Program-made: the position numbers and the translations under genes | Shown here: one piece after another, positions 1-11,600 of the stretch | Numbering within the stretch: the stretch's first letter is position 1 | How the letters are laid out: the number at the start of each line of letters is the position of its first letter | Notes under the pieces: generated by a model | Told to the model about the DNA's origin: nothing | The model's database searches: none | What the model saw: the letters and a program-made list of their open reading frames with translations, nothing else | Source of the DNA: Helopsaltes ochotensis | Taxonomy: Eukaryota > Chordata > Aves > Passeriformes > Locustellidae | Direction of reading: 5' to 3' | Assembly: GCA_013400155.1 (NCBI GenBank) | Contig: VXBM01000237.1 | Coordinates: 575,908-639,907, forward strand | DNA: 64,000 nt

Positions 1-521
1 AAGGGCATGCAAGTCAGCGCCTCTCCAGTAACTCAAGAAAAAACATGAAAATTTTCAGCTCAGGGAAAGCAAGAGAAATAAATAAATCTCAAGGCATTTA
101 CAACATGTATCCATCATGGACATATGGATCCAAGCTTCTGTAGGCTGCAGCGGATCAAAGAACTGATGGGGTCAGAAGTGAACACAAATACAGTTCTGTG
201 CAATGTAATGTGATAACTTCCAAAAAGACCCCAAAATTGGTCTAATTACATAACTTCACAAGTGGTAAGGACCTTGTTGTTAATTTGCATGTCACTTACA
301 TATGCTACATGAATACAATTCAGTATAATTTAACAAAATTTCAAAAATTATGAATATTCAAAAATGACAGGGGTTCCTTTACACTTCCTGGATAATAAGA
401 TGTTTCTTTAGAGTGAACAGAAGACTTCTGCTACCCCTGGCATGATTCAATTTTGGTTTTATTAGTTAGTATTTTCTTTGTTTTATAATCTGAAGATAGG
501 CTGTAGAATTTTGTTACTTAC
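1..521 (-). other. Intron after local exon 34, partial
   Basis: AT-rich unique sequence with no further Gly-X-Y exon, repeat or other feature that I recognise. It begins with the GTAAGT donor at 516-521. Confidence 0.8.
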
Positions 522-575
522 AGGAATTCCAGGTTTGCCTGCTTGACCTGTTGCTCCCTTCTTCCCTGTAGGTCC
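522..575 (-). CDS. COL24A1: Local exon 34, 54 nt triple-helix exon
   Basis: Encodes GPTGKKGATGQAGKPGIP. The acceptor is aacttctag and the donor GTAAGT. It is the most downstream exon in the window; the gene continues to lower coordinates outside it. Confidence 0.93.
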
Positions 576-2595
576 CTAGAAGTTACAAATACTTGTGAAC
601 TGACAAATGCCTTAAACTCAATCCCCTAAGAAGAGCTGAGGATTGTTCCCCTCTAGTATTCATGTTCACATTGCGTGCCTTTGGACCAGATTATTCACAT
701 TTCAGGAGACAGTAGAAGGTTTTTCAAGTATAAGCAAATACATTTTTGGCAGAATTGGGTATGTTGTTCCCTTTTGTGAATCAATTTTTAAAACTTTTCC
801 AACAATAAGCATAAAATGGTTTTCATCATAAATCTGGTAATTTCTCCTGCATCAGCCACTCTCTGTGAGGAAGTAGAGTTTTACAGCATTTCCTGTACTC
901 TTCAAAAGGGAAGTCGTGAAAAGTAGGCAATGTAAATGCACTGAATGTCTGTGCAAGAGAATACTAGAAAACAATAGTATCCCATATCATAGATGTGAAT
1001 ATTTGTTTTTATCTAAGATCTACACCAAAAGATAAAATTTGCTTAAAACCAGACTATTTTTTTCATCTTGTCTGATATAAAAATTGGTAGTCTGAGAAAA
1101 CTGAGAGATACTGAGCAGATAACATTCTTGTAGGTGGTTTAGTGCCATAGGAGGTCATGCACCAAGGAAGAAAGCGCAGAATGGGTCAGAAGCTTCTCAG
1201 AGAGCTCTGTTATAGTATAGTCTCCACAGAATAGAAACATCTATAGCATTAATTTTATCCATCTAAAAGGTACAACTACTGGGGAACAGGGACAAGAATG
1301 ACACTTGTTAGCATAGAACAAGTAGAAAAAATTTTCCAAGATTTTCCAGACTAATTATGTCAAACACACTTCTTAAAGCAAAAGTTATGCTATAACTACC
1401 ATGCTGCAAAAGAACACAACATGAAATAAAGGGAAAAAGCTTTGGTTATTATAAGTGCAAATGTTTTATAATTATGTAAATATGATAAAACCAGCAAAAT
1501 GTTGTTCTATTGCTCCATTTAATGCATTTTTTGTTAAGAATGGCATTAAAAAGTCCACCAATCAGAACTGGAATGTGCATATTAAAATAACAATCTTTTT
1601 TCCATTAAGATTTCTGGATGCACATTAAGTAAACCCAGATGATTCACCATTGCAGTTCATGGGATTAGCTTTGCAAGGCTTGCTATAGCAGCACCAGTAA
1701 TGCCACTGGAGTTAAGACTATATTAATATTTCCACTACTAACATTTTTTTGTTGAAATCTTTAAGCTCTTATGGGTTGCTCCACGCTGCATATTGGTTAC
1801 ACATTTGTAAACAGCAGTCTTGATCTGAGGAGCATTTGCAAGACAAAGGAAACCTTCTCCAAGATGTGTTACTGATTTTGTCCTGGGATGTGAGTAGTTT
1901 GTCAAAAGCAATATATCCCAGTTCACAGCTAGAGTACATGATGACAGTGTCTTCACACAACGTGTCCTTTCTGTTGCTCCCCAGTTCTAGTCTGCTACAG
2001 ATTCTTGTAGTTACCAACAATATGCTGAAACTCTAACAGAGTTGCTTTATGGAACTTCTCAGACAAAATATCTCATTTAAATTGCAATGGTCATTGGTAT
2101 TTTAAGAAATCTCTTTGCCTAAATATTTTGAAATCTCAAAAGATTCAGTCCATGGAAGAACATAAACACTTTTGGCAATTTTCAACACATCACCAAGACA
2201 AACTAATATTTCTAAAGAGAAAGATTTGGTCTTTGATCTTTGTCATGACTTGCTCTCTCATTATTGCTCAAGTATTCTGTAGCAAATTCCTTATTCCCAG
2301 GTCTCTGAAAACAGTGCAGTGCAGTACCAGGAGGCTTAATTTACAGATCACAGAAGCAAAATCTTAGTTGGCCTCTAGAGGTGCTTTGCCACTAGACACT
2401 CCACTTAGTTAAAGTGATAGTTAAATATCACTCAAATGAATATCAATTAAAAATATCAATCAAAAGATTAGGGATAGTTAAATATCACTCAAATGTTTCC
2501 AAAAGAGCCTCTCATAATGCTTGTTATCACTCCAAAGTAAAACTTCTTACCTATCAAATAACACATATTTACTAACCAAGATCATTATGCAATAT

Positions 2596-2654
<59 letters not shown>

Positions 2655-5600
2655 TCCCTGCAGGTATGAAAAGGAAACACAAACACTCAGTTTTAGCCTT
2701 ATGGAACAGTTTTCCAAGGATAGCAAGTGAACAACAAAACCCTACAAATTCCAATTGAGTGCAGTTTGGGTTTACTTTTTTTACTTACTTCTGAACCTCT
2801 TTCTCCTTTTGGTCCTTGCTCTCCCAATTCACCTGGCTCTCCCTTTGAAAAGAACATACATTAAATAAACGAAAAGAATCATTTGAATGCAAATGAAAAC
2901 ATATTTTCAACAGTCAATAGAGAAATCTCTAGTTTGAAACACTTACTGGAGGCCCTTGTTGTCCAATAGGTCCTCTAAGGCCTGGAAGGCCTATATGACC
3001 CTGGGAAGGAGAAAACACAACATTGCAATACAGGTAACTCAGGCTGCCGTGCTCAGTGAGCTACAGACTTCCTTTGAAAGCCCATCCTGGAAGGTGCCAG
3101 ATGAATGAAGATTCATTGACACAGACGGTCAGATCTCCAAGATCAAAGATCAAAGCTCTACAGAGCTTTTATTCATTACATTCTCTACTTCAAGCTGCAA
3201 ATAGGAATTACATATTGTTTAAACATTTCTGCACTTCTGTAAGCATAGATTTGGTTCATTCATTTATTACTATGTCTGTCTGTATTACTGTGTAACTTGG
3301 TTATTCTGCGTCAAGGACCATCTCTCTTGTATTTCAGTGAACTGCATCAGTGGTAAGCATGAATTATCATCCAATATTTATGTGCTGAAAGACTGAATAT
3401 AATCCATGAATAATTTTTAGGATTAGATTTACAATAAGAGTTTTTTAAATTTCAGAGAAAAATGTTAACTAATACAGCATTGCAGGAGCATAGAACTGTT
3501 TAGGTTAAAAGTGACATTTTGAGATCATTTATGGAACCCTCTTTCTCCAGCAAGGCCAGCTGGCCAGGGCCATGTCTATTCAAGTTTTCAGTTTTTCCAC
3601 AGGTAGAGACTCTGCAACCTCTCTGGGCAGCTTGTTCTGGTGCTCAGTCATCCTCACAGTAAAAAAAAAAAAGCCATTTCAAAAGGAATTTCATGTGTTT
3701 CAGTTTTTGTCCTTTGCCTCCTGTCCTGTAACTATTGAGACAAGTCTATCCACTTCATCTTACATTCCTCCCATCAGGTATTTATACACACTAAGGTCAC
3801 AGGAGTCTTCTCCAGCTAAGGAGGTGCAGCTTCCATGTCTCCCTACAAAAGATGCTCCAACATGTTCCAAGAATGCATTAGTGCAGTGAGGGACCAGCAC
3901 ATGCATCTCTGCACATTTGTGGGGGAAAATGACACTTCTGCTGCATTACTCCACATGTCTGCATAGCATGCCATGTTCACCTAGAAAGAATGAAACCCAA
4001 AAGGTTTTACCTTGTAGCCTTCATCACCAGGTTCTCCTCTATCTCCACGTTCACCGCTTCGACCCTAGAGAGCAAACCAAAGAGCAAAATGTAAGAGCTA
4101 AACTGAATATAATGCTGCAGTGAAATAGGAATAGAAAGCTGGGATTTCTCTCAAAACAGACTAACCACTGCGAGGGAACTGAGGAATACACATAAACACA
4201 CAAAGACTAGCTTGCCTAAAGGAATAAACCTGATTTTTTTCTAAACAGACTGCGCGGCAGTCAGACAGTAGCCAGAGTCTAAAATTTTTGTAACTGAAGA
4301 CTAGAAGCTAAAAGATAAATATTACATGGGACATAATGAAACAGGGTGGAGGATTGACCTCAGTGGAACTTCTCCAGATTTATACTTATATAAAAATATA
4401 TATATATGAATTTGAAATCTGAATGGATACATGAAGTGACTCTGGTTTCAAGACATGCAAGGGAAACTCTCTTATGGCTTCAGTAGGACAGCCCATTAAA
4501 AATTGGATTCTTTTCTGAAACGACTTGCTGTATTCAAAATCTGCTTTAATTTTGAAGTTTCTCCTAATAATTTTGACAGGTTCAAAAATGCTGCAGATAT
4601 ATTCCACATATGAATTCAGTACAAAAATGATTACATAATGCAGTTCCCTAAATCAGCTGAATTAGTTTTGCACTGATAATGAAATAAACCAAAACGTATT
4701 TTTGATTAGTAAAGCAATTAAGTATAACTCAGGGTAAACAGAGAGAGTAAAATTCTTTTCTAAAATGTGCTGATCTAAACACAGACTAATGGCATTAGTG
4801 TAATTAATAAGAGGGCACAGATGGTTAAGCAGGAAAGAGCACACAACAACATTTTCAGAGAGAGATTACTCATTAAAGAACCACCATTCTATATTTTTGT
4901 ACTGATTCCTGAGATAATGATATAAAGCTTCAGAAATAAATGCATTGGCTGTTGTCTTGAGATGCACTGGTATAATTTTTTTGAGAAAGAAAGACCTACT
5001 GGTTCACCTATGGGCCCAGGTAGTCCAGGGACTGTATTGTCTTCGCCTGGGTAACCCTAAACCAAAGATAAGTATTAAAAAATGTTTAACTAGGAAGTTC
5101 AACCTCATCTACCATGCACATAAGTTCCAATGCTAATAAAAAGCAGAGAAGACATTGTATAGATGCTAAAAGTGAATATGATGCTTATGGTTTAATATAC
5201 TGGATATGGTAACTTCATTTTAACATTCACCTAAATGTCCCAGAGACATTAAAAAAAAGGTAAATATTTGCTTTAAACTCAAAGGCAGCTATAAGAAAAA
5301 AAAGATTAATTGAACAACATACATGTAATCGTGTCTTTATTTAATGAAAAAGGATAAACAGGATATTTGACAAAGGGGAAAAAATATTCTTCCACTGTTT
5401 TGAGAAATACACTTAATATAAAGAAAAACAAGACTATAGAAGACTCCAACATTAAGTCTGAAGTCTATTAAAATTTAAATATGAATAACTCCAATGCAAG
5501 TTAATAAACAAAAGATCATATATTCCAGATGATACCTATCAATAGTAATGCAAAGAGAATCACATTTTAAATATGATTAATATAATTCTACAGTGCATCA

Positions 5601-8600
5601 AAGTGGTTTTTCAGAAGTGACCAAGCAACCCAGACACCTAGCTCTCAACAAATTAGTTTTCAGCTACTGTTTCTTAAATTGTATCAAAACCTATTTATAT
5701 CATCAACCACTAAATGCCTTTCCACAGTATTTATTGCAAAACTTGCTCTAGGTTGTAGCTCTGTGTCAAGGGCAACTCCAATATTCGTGAAGTGAATCCA
5801 TGTACCTGCCTTTTTGGGGTCACATGGGTTTCAGTGAGCATACAAATCTGTTTTCAGGCTTTGAGACTTGGGAGAACAACAGTAAATTTGACACTAAAAT
5901 AGCAGTACTGAGGCCACATCCTGTCCCTAACATTTTATATTAACCACAGACATTTGTCCATCCTAGTTGGACTTCCAGGCAAATCTGTGGGTGTACTCAC
6001 AGGCTCAGAGTTAAGTAAATATTTAGCTGGTTCTGCACTGATTATTTTTGTCAGCAGTGCTCGCTCAGGGCAATGGTGCTGTCTGATACAATAGCCTGTG
6101 TTCTGTACAATGGGCACCTTGTGTTTTAAAACCTCAGACATTTTAATGCTATGATTTGGGACTCCATCTCCAAATCATCCATTTCCTCACTTTGCATTTC
6201 TTTTCATAGTCTTTGACAACGCTAACAAATACTGCAAATGGTGGCTTTTGCTGCTTGCTGTGGAAAACAGTGGGTGTGCAGTAACATTTCCTCCCTTTAC
6301 AAATTTCACAAAACAGATCAGTAAAACCCATGTTCATACCTTTTCTCCTTTGGGGCCTGGGGGCCCTGAGGGTCCTGGAGGACCCATGTGACCCTAAAGA
6401 AGCAAACCAAACACAAATTATTTTAAAACAAATAATTCAAGAAATAATTAATTCCCAAATTTCTTTTAGCTACTTTACTACATTTCTTTTTCTGCTTGCA
6501 AATTATTCTAAATCATGTTATGACAACAAAATCAATAGCAGAAAATGAACTGTGTGCAGGAAAAGCTCTATGAACATTGGGAAACTGCATGTTCTGATAG
6601 GGCTTAATGCAGGTGATGGGAACTGGACTGGTTCTTGCTTGAAGGTTCAGGTCAGTGATAGATGTTTGTGTTTGGAAAAGAGACTGGACAGTCTGCTCTG
6701 TAAGAGGATGACTCAATCCATCTATGATGATTTTCACAGCTATTTTTCAGTGAAAGCCACAATATCTTTATGTCCTTCAACTAACCTCATTCAATCAGTT
6801 TCTCTTACTGAGATGGAAACTTACATGGCCAGAGCATAAGCAGAGGTGGTGGTGTTTGCTGAACTCTCTTTATAATGAATAGCTGTAACAGCTTTAGAGG
6901 AACTTTTTTCAGGAGGGGTGAGACACATTGGATAAACAACAGTTTAAAGTTTGTGGTAATACCCCCCTGTGAGCAAATTCACAAAAACCAGGCATCCTTG
7001 CTTAAGGCTAACATTTCTGAGTAGGCAAACACATCATATAAACATACGTGAGTATCTGGCTTTTCTGAAAATATTTGTGTAGTCTAGATACACATATCTT
7101 AGTTCCCTAAGATATTTGAAATTAGAGTACCACGGACTTACTTAGGGATGTATGTGTACCTGAATTCAGTAAAAAACATACCCCATAACCTGGAATTCCT
7201 GGCTCTCCTTCAGGTCCCATTCCTCCAAGATGTCCCTGTTAAATGCAGTAATCAGTGAGAGAGAAAGGAGCTCTTTTGTAAAGTGCTACAACAATGCCCA
7301 CTTTATCAAGTAAGTACTTGGAAGTCATGAAATACTGACATCTGACACCATGAACAACTTTTTTGTAGGTCCTACTTCATTTATTAAATAATACTGGGCT
7401 TTTCATTCTTCTGTGGAAAAAAATGGTCAATGTTTTCAGTCCAACCTTATAATCTTTGTGCATCATTAACTCAAAAAGATCTGAGCTTTGAGAGGTGTGG
7501 AAGAACTCTGTAAGTGCTAGCATGCCAAGAGAAGCGAGGGGTGGTCATCACCTCAGAAAGTTGACTCCTTCTCTTGAAAATATTGGCCATTAGGTATCAA
7601 ACTTTGCTTCTGTACCACATGTGTTTAGGAACACACCACTGCATTCTGTGGCCACAAGATTAGACCAAGACAGGCACGTTGCCTCTCTAGTGTGGAGCCT
7701 GGACGCTTCTGTGCATCTGTCACACAGTATGGAGCAAGCTTGGGGAGCTTACTATGAAAGGACCTAGAAGTTAATGGCATCGATTTAATTCAGTTAACTT
7801 TGGATCAGATTCCTATTCAACAGGAGTAGTAGTCTTCATCTAAAATGCTTTGTTTCAGCCATGGCTAAGGCTTATTGTATGTGATAGCAAACCCCATGAT
7901 TTTTGTTCTTGAAACTGGAAAGGTGTATAAACACCCATAGTAGTGAGGTTATGTGTGTAGTGTGGGACATGAGTATTTCATGGCGTGCTCTGCCATCCCA
8001 CTCCCCTAACTGTCAGATGACCAAAAGCTTCAGATGGCTCCTTCCAGATCCATGCCCTAGGTTTCTGTCTGGGAAAGTGAACAGGTCTCGTTCTGATGCT
8101 GAAAGACGTCTGAGATCCTAAGTAAGTAAGTTTTGTACTAACCACGGGACCTCGAGTTCCTCTTGCACCTTTGGGACCAGTTTTTCCAGGTTGGCCAGAA
8201 TCACCAGCAGGTCCAGTTTCTCCCGGAGGGCCAAGCTGCCCCTTTTCCCCCTGTTGGTGTTATTGTATTAAAAATAGTAAGAGATTGACAGTAAGTTTCA
8301 AAACGCAGTTTATGCTTAATCAAAATTATTTAATAGATATGACATTTACTGTATGTTATTTACTGCTGAAGTTATCAGAATGTGTGAGCCCAGAACTCTA
8401 CAGTATAAAAAAGTCTCTGCTAAAGCCTTCCCATAATGTTTTTGTTTTCTTTTAGCCGAAGTTTAAAGCAGAAACTGCTCTGAGTTGCAAAAGCACATCC
8501 TGATACAAATTTAAATTTCCTAAGACCTTGAATGTTATTAATTGCAGAATGATGACAATTCTAATTGCTATGGCTAACAAGAAAAAAAATTGGCTTGAAG

Positions 8601-11600
8601 AATGACACAAAACAGGGATAGTTTTGGTTCAATGGAATTTTGTAATGTAAATTTGAGTTTCAGATGAAAGGGAGGGAACTGGGGAAGATGAAAAATGCTA
8701 CCTTCTTTCCTAAACGGCCTCTCTGACCTGGATTTCCTGGTGCTCCTTCAGGGCCCTATAGATTTATTAGGGAGAGAAACAAAAATTATTGAGAAAGGCC
8801 TGGAAACGTGTTTAACCTGTGCTCAAATCTGCATAACTAAGTAGGCTTTTGTAAAGCAGAGAGCTGGGAGAGAAAATGTCATTAACTGTGTCTGTAAGCA
8901 AGTTAGTAGAGCTGTCTCAAGTCATAGCATAAACAAGTGGGAAAGCATCAGGGATTATTTATCAAACTAGTGGAAATATCCTGCAAACAGGGGAGAAAAA
9001 ACTCCAATAAATCTTTTCCACACAGAAAATATTACTTTACAGATTTGTGAATCTTATTTGTTGCTTTGTAAGCTACTGTTTTAAGGAAAATGCAATATTA
9101 CTCTCACCTCCAATGAAACACTGAAGACAATGGGCTATAGGAAGATGATTTCCATGTTTAGACTAGGATATTATGATCTTTCTACATCCCTAGAAGGAGG
9201 TCAAACCAAAACTGTGATGTGTACACTCCCAGATGCCAGGGAGGATGAGGTTAGAAGGTGGCAGCTCAACAGCTGCCTTTGGAACATGTAGAACAAAAAT
9301 GTGAAAAATCCCTCCCTAACCACATCCTCCCAAAAATCAAATTGCCAGACCTGCCTGTCTCACCAAGGTACAGAAGCACTGCTGATGCTGTTTATTGTAT
9401 ACACAAGTATAATTACATAAAGTGTAGATATGCCAGGGTTGAGCTGTTTTACAATCATTTCAATGTATGAAACTTTCAATGTTCCCCAAAACTACTAATT
9501 CAAAATAGAGAGTCAAAGAATCAAAACTTGTTCTGCAGTGCACTAAGGGGGCCAACAACCAAAAGAACACACTTTTCTTTCCCTAGGAAAACAGCTCACT
9601 GTAAAGCACCCAGGACTAAAGACAGCAGAATGTAACACTGATGCTTAGAGGACAGAGTGGACAGTGCTCACAGCCGTGAACAGCTGGTGTTGCAACAAAT
9701 GTTTTGTCAGACCTCACCATCACATAAGAGCTACACAGAAGGCAGCCAGAGGACTGCAAATGAGAACATGATAATTTTTGGTCAGGGAAGCTAGTCTGAT
9801 TTAAAGCTACAATACTTGCTTTGGAAACTGTGCTCCAAAAATTAGTTCTCATGAAGAAGTTGCATACAATTTCATGGATGGATTTTAGTTGCTAGGAGTG
9901 ATGCCAGAATGAATAGACAAACAATGTTGCCTGATCTAACAATGTTGCCTGAGAATTGTAATGCTTGTCTACTATTTGATCTGTGTATGCTTGCTGCCAT
10001 ATTGTTTGGAGAGGAGAGATCTGAAGTGAGAGGCTCCAGGCTGTGTGGTACGAGTGTCTGGATGGTGAGGAATCACTATTTGCCAAGAGGTCACATATTT
10101 AAGATAGGAAAAGCATTTGTCTCCTCTCTTTACCAATCCTGAACCACATCGGAAGCTTATTTAAATATGGTCATCTCTAATTATATAGAAAACCAGAAAA
10201 ATAAAAAACAAAGGAAAAAAGAAAAATTAACTTTGTTTACTGAAAGCAAACAAGCAAGAAGTCCATTTCAACCATAAAACACTTACAGGAATTCCCATTA
10301 TGCCAGGTTCACCAGGGAGCCCAGCAATTCCTGGTAATCCCATCTCTCCTTTTTCACCGCCTTCTCCAGCAAGTCCCTGGTCTCCAGGGTCTCCCTAAAA
10401 CACAGTAAAAAAACCCCAAAAACCCCTTAGTCAACCTGCTGCTACAGAATTACTTGTTTATAAGAAAAGGGAATTCTGGATCTCTGAGTTTGAAAAAAGC
10501 CCACTAAAACTGATGTGAAACTTACCAGTCAAATTGAGATCAGGCCCTAAGTTAGGGTAAAGCCCTTTCTATCTCATTCATACATCCCTACAGCCACATT
10601 TTGCCTCCTCCATCACCAGGTATCTGAGGTTGTTCTCTATGACATGCCCTGTCCTGGCACAGCACTGATCCAATCCAGGGAGCAGAGCAGGCTTGGGATT
10701 GCTTTCTCCCACACTTGAGTCACCACAGAGAAAAGCTGTACTCAGGTAAAGCTTGCTTTTCTTTGTCAAGCCATTCAGCTTCGCAGCCCTTGCAAGGTAG
10801 ATCTGCACCTCAAAGGTACAGAAAAACCTGCACTTTACAGGACCTCCTGTGTTAAAACTAAGTGCACTCAACTGGGCTCAGTTGATCTGGTGCTGGCCTA
10901 GGATAAAAAAGGAGATTTGGGTCCTTAGGCTAATAAGAGTACTTTACATCTGCTACAGAAACTTTATATACCTTTGGGCCATCTTTTCCTTGAACACCGT
11001 CTTCTCCTGGAGGCCCTGGTTCACCCTTATAGAAAGAAACAGTTGAAAACAAAGTTATTGCCTAAATTTCTTGACTCATACAAGTTTTATACGTTTATTA
11101 TCTTTTAGACAACTTTTATGTTGCTGTTAGAGTTTATTTATCTTCAGTGTCACAGCCCATGAATATCCCATGCAAGAAAACATAAAAGAGGATCAGCATT
11201 AGAAAAATGAGGCAATACTATGTCCTGGAGATTTAGACAGTAGCACTGAGATTTTCTTTGGTTTCAGAATATATAACATACAATTACAGTAACCTCAAAA
11301 ATATACCTATTGTGTGCTGAAACTTCCATGTTTATGTGGGTAATTACTATATTGGTATGTTTACAGACTTACTTTAGGGCCATTTACCATCAGAAATATT
11401 TCAACATTTTAATCACAGAATCACTCAGAATCATGAAGATTGAAAGAAAACTTTGAGACCATTTAGTTAACCATCAGCCCAGCACCACCATAATCATATT
11501 CCCAAGTGCCACACCCAGATGCCTCTCAAACACTTCAAGATATGGTGGCTCTACCACCTCCCATGGTAACTTATTCCAATGCCTCATCACTCTTTCAGTG

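Larger units (their letters stand above)
576..2788 (-). other. Intron 33/34, 2.2 kb
   Basis: Contains the T56 tract and the 23-bp repeat pair listed separately. The rest is AT-rich unique sequence; short open frames on both strands are unsupported. Confidence 0.85.

Noticed and set aside
2521..2754. Frames containing poly-Phe or poly-Lys
   Set aside because: Produced by the T56 homopolymer.
3572..3889. 105-codon plus-strand frame
   Set aside because: It is the reverse complement of a CR1 fragment, not a gene.
5975..6010. GTGAGT donor-like site preceded by an open frame in intron 29/30
   Set aside because: The upstream codons are not Gly-X-Y and inclusion would break the helix; treated as a chance site.
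8171..8455. Plus-strand frame with Gly/Pro-rich start resembling a collagen
   Set aside because: It is the antisense reading of local exon 27. GGN and CCN codons are complementary, so antisense collagen exons look Gly/Pro-rich. Splice sites and phase support only the minus strand.
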